A stretch of DNA of 20,733 nucleotides from Paludibacter sp. (lineage in GTDB: Bacteria > Bacteroidota > Bacteroidia > Bacteroidales > Paludibacteraceae). The DNA is taken from positions 1 through 20,733 of the forward strand of contig JAITXR010000409.1 of the NCBI GenBank assembly GCA_031284665.1, in the 5' to 3' direction. A model generated the notes under the pieces. The model made no database searches. It was not told where the DNA came from and was given only the letters and a program-made list of their open reading frames with translations. Shown here one piece after another: positions 1-8,787 of the stretch. Each line of letters starts with the position of its first letter. Within the stretch, counting starts at the first letter, position 1. A program made the translations under genes and the position numbers.

Positions 1-1289
1 AGCAAATCGTTTTCAAACATATTCAGGAATTTATCCGCAGTATGTTTACCATAAATAAAAGCATTAATTTCAAAATTTTGGTCAAAACTTCGTACATCAA
101 AGTTTGCAGAGCCTACAACACTTATAAAGTTGTCGATAACACAAGTTTTGCAATGTAAGAATCCATTTTCGTACTTAAATATTCTCACGCCCGCTTGAAG
201 TAAAGACCGGAAATAACTTGCCGAGCAGGCATCGAGTATTTTAGAATCGGAGTGAGTGGCAATCATCACTTTTACCTCTGTACCACTCAATGCAGCAATG
301 CGGAGAGTTTCAAAAACAGTTTCGGTAGGCACAAAATAAGGTGTTTGAATGTAAACAAATTTTTGAGCCGTTTGAATTGCAAAAGATAATCCCTGCTCTA
401 TATTATTCCAAAAAGTATCAGGTCCGCTATGCACAATTTGAATAACGTTTTCGGCAATAATGTTCGAAGGTGCAGTATCAGTGTTTGCCAGCAACATTTT
501 TTTTTCGGCAAAAGCCCAATCGTTATCGAAAATTCGCTGTAAACCACTCACTGCCTCGCCTGCAAAACCGACAAAAGTATCGCGCCATAGTCCAAGCCGA
601 TTTCCATAATAATATCGGCAGGCAATGTTCAACCCGCCCGTAAAACCAATTTTACTGTCAACGAGCAAAATTTTGCGATGATTTCGATAATTGAACATCA
701 AGCCTTTACGTCCAAAAGAGAATGGCAAAAACGCCTGAACAATAATTCCGGCATCTTTCATTTGTTTGATAAACAATCGGTTATAAATCAGCCGGTAACT
801 TCCCCAAAAATCGTAAATTATTCGCACTTTTACACCCTGTAACGCTTTCTTGATTAATAATTTTTGCATTTTAGAGCCAATTTTGTCGTTGCGAAAAATA
901 AAAAATTCAAAGTCAATCTGCTCCTGCGCATTTTCGATGGCGTCGAACATTGCGCCGAAAGTTGCTTTCCCATCGTCGAACACATTAATTGAATTGCAAA
1001 AATAAGGACTTGCGCCACTGTTATTATGAATAAGTTGCATCAATTTACGAGAATTGTCAGGCATTTTGAAATTATCAAACGAAAAATTATTGTTGCTGCT
1101 TTGGTTGATGGATGGATTTTTAATGCGTATATTCCTGCCCAAAAATGCAAAAAATATCAGTCCTATCACAGGAATAAACAGCAAAACCATTATCCATAAT
1201 AAAGTTTTGATGGAATTGTTATTTTGCATTACGAGGCGCAAAATAACCGTTATAACGAGTAGTATGTACAGTATTATTAGGATTTTCAT
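1..1289 (-). CDS. cls: Cardiolipin synthase (phospholipase D family), 3' end missing
   Basis: Membrane enzyme that makes cardiolipin by phosphatidyl transfer. The reading frame opens at the ATG on the complement of 1287-1289 and stays open for 429 codons to the window edge, so the C-terminus (roughly 50 residues judged by family length) lies outside. Residues 3-20 and 29-50 are two hydrophobic helices typical of the Cls N-terminal domain. Two phospholipase D active sites are visible: HKD1 at 204-211 (H204, K206, D211, followed by GGLN at 218-221) and HKD2 at 379-386 (H379, K381, D386, followed by GSAN at 393-396). All catalytic residues are present and there is no frameshift. The gene is divergent from prmC and shares a 158-base intergenic region with it. 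No convincing promoter was seen on its side. The family is clear; cardiolipin synthase rather than another PLD-type transferase is inferred from the two N-terminal helices and the twin HKD layout. Confidence 0.93.
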   Translation of the reverse strand, partial: MKILIILYILLVITVILRLVMQNNNSIKTLLWIMVLLFIPVIGLIFFAFLGRNIRIKNPSINQSSNNNFSFDNFKMPDNSRKLMQLIHNNSGASPYFCNSINVFDDGKATFGAMFDAIENAQEQIDFEFFIFRNDKIGSKMQKLLIKKALQGVKVRIIYDFWGSYRLIYNRLFIKQMKDAGIIVQAFLPFSFGRKGLMFNYRNHRKILLVDSKIGFTGGLNIACRYYYGNRLGLWRDTFVGFAGEAVSGLQRIFDNDWAFAEKKMLLANTDTAPSNIIAENVIQIVHSGPDTFWNNIEQGLSFAIQTAQKFVYIQTPYFVPTETVFETLRIAALSGTEVKVMIATHSDSKILDACSASYFRSLLQAGVRIFKYENGFLHCKTCVIDNFISVVGSANFDVRSFDQNFEINAFIYGKHTADKFLNMFENDL

Positions 1290-1305
1290 CTATTTGTAAT
1301 TTTAG

Positions 1306-1333
1306 AATAAAGAGCAAAGAACAAGGAACAAGG
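1306..1333. repeat. Heptanucleotide repeat array A (four units)
   Basis: Four consecutive 7-base units read AATAAAG, AGCAAAG, AACAAGG and AACAAGG. The last two are identical and the first two are degenerate versions of the pattern A-A-C-A-A-R-G. The array sits in the divergent cls/prmC intergenic region, just upstream of the cls start. It resembles short heptad repeats found between bacterial genes. A role is unknown. Confidence 0.6.
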
Positions 1334-1409
1334 ACTTTACAAATTAGGAGTCTTTTCGCGTGTTTTTTTGTCTATCTCTTTTAGTTTTATGTATTTATGT
1401 TTTTTTTAT

Positions 1410-1417
1410 TACCTTTG
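1410..1417 (+). promoter_or_regulatory. Bacteroidota -7 promoter element for prmC
   Basis: TACCTTTG matches the Bacteroidota sigma-ABfr -7 consensus TAnnTTTG exactly and is followed by C, as at the rpsL promoter. It lies 30 bases before the prmC start, so the leader would be about 25 bases. The -33 element is weak: only T-rich sequence (TTTTAT, 1385-1390) lies at the expected distance. Confidence 0.65.
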
Positions 1418-1429
1418 CAAACTTTTTAG

Positions 1430-1457
1430 AACATAGACACAAGAACATTGAACATTG
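1430..1457. repeat. Heptanucleotide repeat array B across the prmC start
   Basis: Four consecutive 7-base units read AACATAG, ACACAAG, AACATTG and AACATTG; the last two are identical. The third unit contains the TTG start codon of prmC (1448-1450) and the fourth forms codons 2-4. The pattern A-A-C-A-n-n-G is shared with the array at 1306-1333. Confidence 0.6.
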
Positions 1458-2287
1458 AATTTCAATATATTAAAACCGAATTGCAAACGCTGTATTCATC
1501 GTCAGAAATCAGTAATTTGTATTATATGCTGCTCGAAAAAATAATCTTGCAGCCAAAATCCGCTATAATTCTAAACCGAAATACAAAGTTATCAATTTTT
1601 CAGAAAAAACAATTTGCCGAAGCCGTAGAAAAATTAAAAAATCATTTTCCTATACAGTATATAATAGGTAAAGCAAATTTTATGGATTATGAGTTTGAAG
1701 TAAATTCGTCGGTACTCATTCCGCGCCCTGAAACCGAAGAACTTGTGGAATGGATAGTGAATGATAATCGTAATTCGCAAAAAATCAATATATTAGATAT
1801 TGGGACAGGAAGTGCTTGTATTGCCGTTTCGCTCAAAAAACTTTTACCGCAAAGCAGCGTATTTGCCATCGATATTTCGGACGAGGCATTGGAAACCGCA
1901 AAAAACAATGCAAAATTAAATAATGTAGAAATCAATTTTTCTAAAACAGACATTCTTCAAAATCCGCTATTCTCTTCACAATTCGATATTATAGTAAGCA
2001 ATCCGCCTTACATTACCGAAAGCGAAAAGCCCGAAATGTCGGCATCTGTACTCGATTTTGAGCCAAATTTGGCATTATTTGTACCCAACGCAAGCCCTCT
2101 GATATTTTATGAAAAAATAATGCAGTTTGCAAAAACACATTTAACGGCAAGCGGCAAAATATATTTTGAAATTAATCGCAGTAAAGGTCAAGAAATTTTC
2201 AATCTTGCGACGCAAAACGGATTTTGTGATTGTTTGTTACGAAAAGATATTTCGGGTAACGACAGAATGCTAAGAGCCTCAAAATAA
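1448..2287 (+). CDS. prmC: Release factor glutamine methyltransferase PrmC (HemK)
   Basis: SAM-dependent cytosolic enzyme that N5-methylates the glutamine of the GGQ motif in RF1 and RF2. The 279 residues match the usual family length. Visible motifs: PIQYIIG (68-74) and IPRPETEELVE (91-101) in the N-terminal, release-factor-binding part; the SAM-binding loop DIGTGSACIA (117-126); the catalytic, glutamine-binding SNPPYI (184-189); and GNDRML near the C-terminus (270-275). The start is TTG at 1448. An in-frame stop at 1427 leaves no ATG upstream, and the first internal ATG (1526) would remove part of the conserved N-terminal domain. The TTG lies inside a heptad repeat and has no Shine-Dalgarno sequence. 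It has its own promoter at 1410 and is followed, 165 bases on, by the ribosomal protein cluster, which fits a translation-related role. Confidence 0.94.
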   Translation: MNIEFQYIKTELQTLYSSSEISNLYYMLLEKIILQPKSAIILNRNTKLSIFQKKQFAEAVEKLKNHFPIQYIIGKANFMDYEFEVNSSVLIPRPETEELVEWIVNDNRNSQKINILDIGTGSACIAVSLKKLLPQSSVFAIDISDEALETAKNNAKLNNVEINFSKTDILQNPLFSSQFDIIVSNPPYITESEKPEMSASVLDFEPNLALFVPNASPLIFYEKIMQFAKTHLTASGKIYFEINRSKGQEIFNLATQNGFCDCLLRKDISGNDRMLRASK

Positions 2288-2342
2288 GCGAGAAACAAAC
2301 GGCGAAAAAGAAATATGAAAAAAAAATAAAAAAAATATCCAA

Positions 2343-2369
2343 AAACTATTGCTAATTAAAAAATAGTTT
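2343..2369. promoter_or_regulatory. Perfect 8-bp dyad within the rpsL promoter
   Basis: AAACTATT (2343-2350) and AATAGTTT (2362-2369) form a perfect inverted repeat with an 11-base centre. It covers the -33 element and the spacer and ends two bases before the -7 element. It could be a repressor or activator operator. As a terminator for prmC it would be poor: the stem has one G-C pair and no T-tract follows. Confidence 0.4.
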
Positions 2370-2378
2370 GTACCTTTG
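2349..2378 (+). promoter_or_regulatory. Main promoter of the ribosomal protein cluster
   Basis: A -33 element (TTG, 2349-2351, in the context TATTG) and a perfect -7 element TACCTTTG (2371-2378) are separated by 19 bases, the spacing usual for Bacteroidota sigma-ABfr promoters. Transcription would start near 2383-2387, giving a leader of about 70 bases before rpsL. Confidence 0.75.
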
Positions 2379-2381
2379 CGC

Positions 2382-2434
2382 TCCGTTTCGGAATAAAAAC
2401 CCGAGTAAATACGGATTAAGTTGTTAAATAACAA
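2382..2434 (+). promoter_or_regulatory. Possible structured leader of rpsL
   Basis: A two-part hairpin can form. TCCGT (2382-2386) pairs with ACGGA (2411-2415), and TTCGG (2387-2391) pairs with CCGAG (2401-2405, one G-U pair), leaving a 9-base loop and a 5-base bulge TAAAT. A second small hairpin, TTGTT-AAAT-AACAA, follows at 2421-2434. Such leaders often serve feedback control by a ribosomal protein. The outer stem could be partly upstream of the true transcript start. Confidence 0.35.
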
Positions 2435-2452
2435 ACAAATAAAAACCAAAAA

Positions 2453-2857
2453 ATGCCTACAATTTCGCAATTAGTAAGAAAGGGAAGAGCAGAACTCATC
2501 GACAAAAGCAAGTCACCCGCCTTAGATTCCTGCCCACAACGCAGGGGTGTTTGTGTGCGAGTTTACACTACAACTCCTAAAAAGCCTAATTCGGCAATGC
2601 GCAAGGTAGCCCGTGTGCGTCTTACCAACCAAAAAGAGGTAAACGCCTACATACCCGGCGAAGGTCATAACCTTCAGGAACACTCCATAGTAATGGTGCG
2701 TGGAGGTCGTGTAAAAGACCTACCGGGAGTTCGTTATCACATTGTACGTGGAACGCTTGATACAGGAGGAGTAAACGGTCGCTTGCAGCGTCGTTCAAAG
2801 TATGGAGCCAAACGTCCAAAACCCGGACAGGCTGCAGCAACTGCTAAAAAGAAATAA
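2453..2857 (+). CDS. rpsL: 30S ribosomal protein S12
   Basis: Component of the decoding centre of the small subunit, near helices 18, 27 and 44 of 16S rRNA, that controls accuracy. The 134 residues carry the family signatures TTTPKKPNS (39-47) and [14 protein letters not shown] (83-96). K43/K44 and K88, positions where substitutions give streptomycin resistance or dependence in other bacteria, are wild type. D89 is the residue that RimO methylthiolates in many bacteria. The C-terminus has about ten extra residues, rich in Ala and Lys, compared with E. coli S12. The ATG at 2453 has an A-rich upstream region and no Shine-Dalgarno sequence. First gene of the long cluster, directly behind the main promoter. 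Confidence 0.98.
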   Translation: MPTISQLVRKGRAELIDKSKSPALDSCPQRRGVCVRVYTTTPKKPNSAMRKVARVRLTNQKEVNAYIPGEGHNLQEHSIVMVRGGRVKDLPGVRYHIVRGTLDTGGVNGRLQRRSKYGAKRPKPGQAAATAKKK

Positions 2858-2874
2858 ATTCCAATAAGGAATTT
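2856..2874 (+). other. Small hairpin at the rpsL stop codon, possible attenuator
   Basis: AAATTCC (2856-2862) and GGAATTT (2868-2874) form a perfect 7-bp stem with a 5-base loop. The stem overlaps the last bases of the rpsL stop codon and is followed by TT. With only two G-C pairs it is a weak structure. It could cause pausing or mark an mRNA 3' end, but is unlikely to be a full terminator because rpsG has no evident promoter of its own. Confidence 0.3.
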
Positions 2875-2890
2875 TTAAGAAAAAAGAAAA

Positions 2891-2954
2891 GAGTAAACAT
2901 AGTTTAACCAGTATTTGAGTTTTAGGAATATGCAGATGAAAGGTTGAGTAAACA
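2891..2954. repeat. Direct repeat GAGTAAACA in the rpsL-rpsG gap
   Basis: GAGTAAACA occurs at 2891-2899 and 2946-2954. Both copies are followed by GTTT, the first after two extra bases (TA). The copies are 55 bases apart in the largest gap of the cluster. Confidence 0.4.
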
Positions 2955-2970
2955 GTTTCGGAGGAAACAG
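2953..2970 (+). promoter_or_regulatory. Hairpin with GGAGG at its loop, upstream of rpsG
   Basis: GTTTC (2955-2959) pairs with GAAAC (2964-2968) around a GGAG loop; C2953-G2970 can extend it past an A-A mismatch. The sequence GGAGGAAA starting at 2960 is the same as in the strong Shine-Dalgarno sites of rplW and rplF, but here it is 56 bases before the rpsG ATG. A five-codon reading frame (TTG 2971 to TAA 2986-2988) starts six bases after it. Function unknown. Confidence 0.3.
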
Positions 2971-3020
2971 TTGAAGCAGACTAAATAAGCAACCAAAAAC
3001 CAAAACAGAATTTAAAAAAA

Positions 3021-3491
3021 ATGAGAAAGTCGAAACCCAAAAAACGCGTGGTTCTTCCTGACCCCGTGTTCAATGAATCGATGGTTACAAAATTTGTAAA
3101 CCACTTGATGTATGATGGCAAAAAATCCACAGCCTTCAGCATTTTCTATTCGTCGCTCGATGTAGTCAAAGCCAAAGTGCCTGCTGCTGAGCCGATTGAC
3201 GTGTGGAAAAAAGCACTCGAAAACATTACACCTCTTGTTGAAGTAAAATCTCGACGCGTAGGTGGTGCTACATTTCAGGTTCCTACCGAGATACGTCCGG
3301 ACCGTAAGGAATCAATTTCAATGAAAAATTTAATCTTATATTCGCGCAAACGCGGCGGTCGCTCAATGGCGGACAAACTTGCCGCTGAAATTGTCGATGC
3401 CTATAACAACCAAGGCGCTGCCTTCAAGCGTAAAGAAGATATGCACCGTATGGCTGAGGCAAACCGTGCTTTTGCACATTTTAGATTTTAA
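3021..3491 (+). CDS. rpsG: 30S ribosomal protein S7
   Basis: Primary assembly protein of the 30S head that binds the 3' major domain of 16S rRNA and lies at the E site. The 156 residues include the signature [13 protein letters not shown] (76-88) and the conserved end [14 protein letters not shown]. The ATG at 3021 follows an A-rich stretch without a Shine-Dalgarno sequence. The 163-base gap before it, the longest in the cluster, holds repeats and small hairpins. In E. coli S7 represses its own operon through the rpsL-rpsG intergenic mRNA, so feedback control here is plausible but not shown. fusA follows after 48 bases. Confidence 0.98.
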   Translation: MRKSKPKKRVVLPDPVFNESMVTKFVNHLMYDGKKSTAFSIFYSSLDVVKAKVPAAEPIDVWKKALENITPLVEVKSRRVGGATFQVPTEIRPDRKESISMKNLILYSRKRGGRSMADKLAAEIVDAYNNQGAAFKRKEDMHRMAEANRAFAHFRF

Positions 3492-3539
3492 TAAATAACT
3501 TATTTTAGGTAAATTAGTAGAAAAAGGTAATTAGAAAAG

Positions 3540-5660
<2,121 letters not shown>

Positions 5661-5677
5661 TAAAATAAAATAAACAA

Positions 5678-5748
5678 TTTGTTGAAAGATAATTAGCGAA
5701 TGACTCTTAATTAACAAGTAAACAAATCAACAAAAAAACTATGAGTCA
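5678..5748 (+). promoter_or_regulatory. Interleaved inverted repeats over the rpsJ start
   Basis: TTTGTTGA (5678-5685) is complementary to TCAACAAA (5727-5734), and TGACTC (5701-5706) to GAGTCA (5743-5748), which overlaps the rpsJ start codon. The pairs interleave, so the RNA could form a pseudoknot or two alternative folds. Short AT-rich matches of this kind can arise by chance. Confidence 0.25.
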
Positions 5749-6046
5749 GAAAATCAGAATTAAATTAAAATCCTACGACCACAATTTAGTCGATAAATCG
5801 GCTGAAAAAATCGTAAAAACAGTTAAATCAACCGGAGCGGTAATCAGCGGACCTATACCTCTGCCAACACACAAGCGTATATTCACAGTAAACCGTTCGA
5901 CGTTTGTAAACAAAAAATCGCGCGAGCAATTTGAATTAGCCTCATACAAAAGGCTTATCGACATCTACGAATCGACAGCAAAAACTGTTGACGCACTAAT
6001 GAAACTCGAATTGCCAAGTGGAGTAGAAGTAGAAATCAAAGTATAA
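5741..6046 (+). CDS. rpsJ: 30S ribosomal protein S10 (NusE)
   Basis: Protein of the 30S head, also known as NusE, which with NusB and NusG takes part in transcription antitermination and transcription-translation coupling. The 101 residues match the family length. Conserved stretches are ISGPIPLPT (35-43), the exposed loop NKKSREQFE (57-65) and [10 protein letters not shown] (91-100). First gene of the S10 segment. There is no promoter motif in the 80 bases before it, so it is probably co-transcribed with fusA. No Shine-Dalgarno sequence precedes the ATG. Confidence 0.98.
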   Translation: MSQKIRIKLKSYDHNLVDKSAEKIVKTVKSTGAVISGPIPLPTHKRIFTVNRSTFVNKKSREQFELASYKRLIDIYESTAKTVDALMKLELPSGVEVEIKV

Positions 6047-6070
6047 TTTATTTATAAAACAATTATTGAA

Positions 6071-6688
6071 ATGCCAGGATTATTAGGAAAAAAAATCGGA
6101 ATGACATCCGTTTTCAGTGCCGACGGTAAAAACCTACCGTGCACTGTTATCGAAGCAGGTCCTTGCGTTGTTACTCAAATAAAAACGGTCGAAAAAGATG
6201 GCTATCAAGCCTTACAGGTAGGTTTTCAGGAAAAAACCGAAAAACATACCAACAAGGCAGAAGCAGGTCATTTCAAAGCGGCAGGAGTAGCACCACAACG
6301 ACACTTGGTTGAGTTCAAGGAATTTGAAACCAAATTCAACTTGGGTGATGTAATCACCGTAGAATTATTTGAAACCGATTCGTTTGTAGATGTTGTTGGA
6401 ACATCAAAAGGAAAAGGATTTCAAGGAGTAGTAAAACGTCACGGTTTTGCGGGAGTAGGTCAAAGCACTCACGGTCAGCATAACCGTCTGCGTGCGCCGG
6501 GCTCGCTGGGAGCATCTTCGTTTCCTTCGAGAGTATTCAAAGGAATGCGTATGGGCGGACACATGGGCGATGAACAAGTAACTGTTCAAAACCTTCAAAT
6601 ATTAAAAGTAATACCCGAACACAATCTTTTGTTAGTAAAAGGCTCAGTGCCGGGTGCCAAAAATTCAATCGTAATCATTAATAAATAA
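6071..6688 (+). CDS. rplC: 50S ribosomal protein L3
   Basis: Early assembly protein of the large subunit that reaches towards the peptidyl transferase centre. The 205 residues start with [11 protein letters not shown] and contain the extended loop with [21 protein letters not shown] (124-144 in part) and [16 protein letters not shown] (151-166). The glutamine that PrmB methylates in E. coli L3 is not evident at the matching place (SSFPSRV here), so that modification is probably absent. The stop lies two bases before the rplD start, suggesting translational coupling. Confidence 0.98.
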   Translation: MPGLLGKKIGMTSVFSADGKNLPCTVIEAGPCVVTQIKTVEKDGYQALQVGFQEKTEKHTNKAEAGHFKAAGVAPQRHLVEFKEFETKFNLGDVITVELFETDSFVDVVGTSKGKGFQGVVKRHGFAGVGQSTHGQHNRLRAPGSLGASSFPSRVFKGMRMGGHMGDEQVTVQNLQILKVIPEHNLLLVKGSVPGAKNSIVIINK

Positions 6689-6690
6689 CC

Positions 6691-7320
6691 ATGGAACTCA
6701 AAGTACTAAACATCAAAGGAGAAGACACCGGAAAAACAGTATCGCTTAACGATTCGATTTTCGGAATAGAGCCAAACGACCATGCTATTTATTTAGATGC
6801 AAAACAGTATTTGGCTAATCAACGTCAGGGAACACACAAGGCAAAAGGTCGTAGCGAATTATCAGGTTCGACCCGCAAACTTGGTCGCCAGAAAGGTGGC
6901 GGAGGTGCACGTCCGGGCGATATAAAATCAGGCGTAAGAGTAGGTGGCGGTCGTATGTTCGGTCCGGTGCCACGCGATTACCGTTTCAAACTTAACAAAA
7001 AAGTAAAACAACTCGCGCGTCGCTCCGCATTGTCGTATAAGGCAGTCGAAAACCTGATAACTGTAGTTGACAGCATTGATTTTGCTGCTCCAAAAACAAA
7101 AGATTTTGTAGCAATGACAAAAAATTTACATATTGCCGATAAAAAACCTTTAATTGTTTTGGCAAACGATAATAATAACGTATATTTGTCGGCACGAAAT
7201 TTACAGAGAGTTAATGTTATAACTGTTTCTGAATTAAATACATACGCTGTACTTAATTCAAATTCGCTTGTGTTTACCGAAGAATCGGTTGCTGCAATCG
7301 AACAAATTTTTAACGCATAA
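6691..7320 (+). CDS. rplD: 50S ribosomal protein L4
   Basis: Large-subunit protein whose long loop lines the peptide exit tunnel at the constriction with L22. The 209 residues have the tunnel loop at about 45-97, with basic and glycine-rich sequence ([17 protein letters not shown], then [10 protein letters not shown]). In E. coli L4 represses its own S10 operon by an rpsJ leader; whether it does so here cannot be told. Start ATG two bases after rplC, without a Shine-Dalgarno sequence; rplW follows after 15 bases with a strong one. Confidence 0.97.
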   Translation: MELKVLNIKGEDTGKTVSLNDSIFGIEPNDHAIYLDAKQYLANQRQGTHKAKGRSELSGSTRKLGRQKGGGGARPGDIKSGVRVGGGRMFGPVPRDYRFKLNKKVKQLARRSALSYKAVENLITVVDSIDFAAPKTKDFVAMTKNLHIADKKPLIVLANDNNNVYLSARNLQRVNVITVSELNTYAVLNSNSLVFTEESVAAIEQIFNA

Positions 7321-7321
7321 G

Positions 7322-7326
7322 GGAGG
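7322..7326 (+). promoter_or_regulatory. Strong Shine-Dalgarno site of rplW
   Basis: GGAGG, preceded by one more G, lies nine bases before the rplW ATG. This is one of only two such sites at gene starts in the cluster; the 17 bases from here through the ATG match those at rplF at 15 positions. Confidence 0.8.
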
Positions 7327-7335
7327 AAATAAGTA

Positions 7336-7626
7336 ATGGCAATAATATTAAAACCAATAGTAACCGAGAAACTTACCAAGTTAGGTGAAACATTTAACCG
7401 GTATGGTTTCAGAGTGGAATTAACCGCTAATAAGATAGAAATTAAAAAAGCGGTAGAAAGTATGTATAATGTAACTGTAACTGATGTAAATACCATCAGA
7501 GTAGCCCCTAAAAAGAAGAGCCGCTTTACCAAAGCCGGCACAATTAAAGGAGCAGCGTCGGCTTATAAAAAAGCCATAGTTACAGTGAAAAAAGGCGAAA
7601 CAATAGATTTCTTTAGTAATATTTAA
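7336..7626 (+). CDS. rplW: 50S ribosomal protein L23
   Basis: Protein at the tunnel exit and docking site for signal recognition particle and trigger factor. The 96 residues contain the family motifs KPIVTEK (6-12) and [11 protein letters not shown] (31-41), and the basic extended loop around 57-72 ([16 protein letters not shown]). Start ATG at 7336, nine bases after GGAGG. Between rplD (15 bases) and rplB (8 bases) in the usual S10 order. Confidence 0.97.
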   Translation: MAIILKPIVTEKLTKLGETFNRYGFRVELTANKIEIKKAVESMYNVTVTDVNTIRVAPKKKSRFTKAGTIKGAASAYKKAIVTVKKGETIDFFSNI

Positions 7627-7634
7627 AACACACA

Positions 7635-8459
7635 ATGGCTGTACGAAAATTAATGCCCACAACACCGGGGCAACGACACAAGATTATCGGTACGTTTGAC
7701 ACTATTACCGCAAGCGTGCCGGAGAAATCTCTTGTATTCGGAAACCGACATAGCGGAGGTCGAAACCATTCAGGTAAGATGACCATGCGCTATTTAGGCG
7801 GCGGACACAAGAGCAAATACAGAGTAATTGACTTTAAGCGCAACAAGGACGGTGTTCCGGCTACTGTAAAATCAATAGAGTACGACCCAAATCGTTCGGC
7901 TCGTATTGCATTGCTTTATTATGCCGACGGCGCGAAAAGTTACATACTTGCTCCAGATGGATTGCAAGTAGGTCAGACAATAGTTTCGGGCGAAAATGCC
8001 GCCCCAGAAGTTGGAAATGCGTTGCTTTTGCAAAACATACCACTTGGAACTATTATACATAACATTGAATTGCGTCCCGGTCAAGGAGCAGCAATGGTAC
8101 GTTCAGCAGGCACATTTGCACAACTTACTTCGCGTGAGGACAAATATGTGATTATCAAACTTCCTTCAGGGGAAGTTCGTAAAGTGCTTGCCACTTGTAA
8201 GGCAACAATCGGAACAGTTGGAAATTCAGACCACGCACTCGAACGCTCAGGAAAAGCAGGACGTTCACGCTGGTTAGGACGTCGTCCACGCAACCGAGGT
8301 GTAGTAATGAATCCTGTTGACCATCCGATGGGCGGTGGTGAAGGACGTGCTTCCGGAGGTCATCCTCGTTCACGAAAAGGACTGTTGGCTAAGGGATATA
8401 AAACTCGTCGTCCGAAAAAACAGTCGAGCCAATATATTATCGAAAGAAAGAAAAAATAA
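7635..8459 (+). CDS. rplB: 50S ribosomal protein L2
   Basis: One of the most conserved ribosomal proteins; binds 23S rRNA, bridges the subunits and supports the peptidyl transferase centre. The 274 residues hold the conserved C-terminal signature [12 protein letters not shown] (226-237), with H230 corresponding to the functionally important histidine 229 of E. coli, and [10 protein letters not shown] (240-249). It begins eight bases after rplW with no Shine-Dalgarno sequence and is followed by rpsS after 21 bases. Confidence 0.98.
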   Translation: MAVRKLMPTTPGQRHKIIGTFDTITASVPEKSLVFGNRHSGGRNHSGKMTMRYLGGGHKSKYRVIDFKRNKDGVPATVKSIEYDPNRSARIALLYYADGAKSYILAPDGLQVGQTIVSGENAAPEVGNALLLQNIPLGTIIHNIELRPGQGAAMVRSAGTFAQLTSREDKYVIIKLPSGEVRKVLATCKATIGTVGNSDHALERSGKAGRSRWLGRRPRNRGVVMNPVDHPMGGGEGRASGGHPRSRKGLLAKGYKTRRPKKQSSQYIIERKKK

Positions 8460-8480
8460 TCAGATAAAAGAAAGAATAGT

Positions 8481-8747
8481 ATGAGCCGTTCATTAAAAAA
8501 AGGACCTTATATAAATCTGAAGCTCGAGAAAAAAGTTTTGGAAATGAATAGTAGCGGTAAAAAAACCGTGATAAAAACTTGGTCAAGAGCCACAATGATT
8601 TCGCCCGACTTTGTAGGGCATACGATTGGAGTTCACAATGGAAACAAATTTATTCCCGTTTATGTTACCGAAAATATGGTAGGACATAAATTGGGAGAAT
8701 TTTCACCCACCCGCAATTTCCGCGGTCACGGAGGTAAAAAGAAATAA
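8481..8747 (+). CDS. rpsS: 30S ribosomal protein S19
   Basis: Head protein of the 30S subunit that forms a complex with S13 and contacts A-site tRNA and the intersubunit bridge. The 88 residues contain the start [10 protein letters not shown] and the conserved block [16 protein letters not shown] (47-62), then [19 protein letters not shown] (66-84). The basic tail GGKKK is normal for the family. Standard position between rplB and rplV. Confidence 0.98.
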   Translation: MSRSLKKGPYINLKLEKKVLEMNSSGKKTVIKTWSRATMISPDFVGHTIGVHNGNKFIPVYVTENMVGHKLGEFSPTRNFRGHGGKKK

Positions 8748-8787
8748 TCCATTGAAAATTTATTAACCTGAAAAGAATTAAACAAAA

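Noticed and set aside
1054..1299. Plus-strand frame of 81 codons near the left edge
   Set aside because: It is antisense to the N-terminal part of the cls gene, whose frame is open over 429 codons with both HKD motifs.
2343..2369. The dyad as terminator of prmC
   Set aside because: One G-C pair in eight and no T-tract; it fits a promoter operator better, if it means anything.
5661..5740. Internal promoter before rpsJ
   Set aside because: No TAnnTTTG element on the plus strand in this gap.
6978..7541. Minus-strand frame of 187 codons opposite rplD and rplW
   Set aside because: It lies fully antisense to two certain genes, has no recognisable motif and no own promoter, and its composition is that expected from the reverse frame of Lys/Gly-rich ribosomal proteins.
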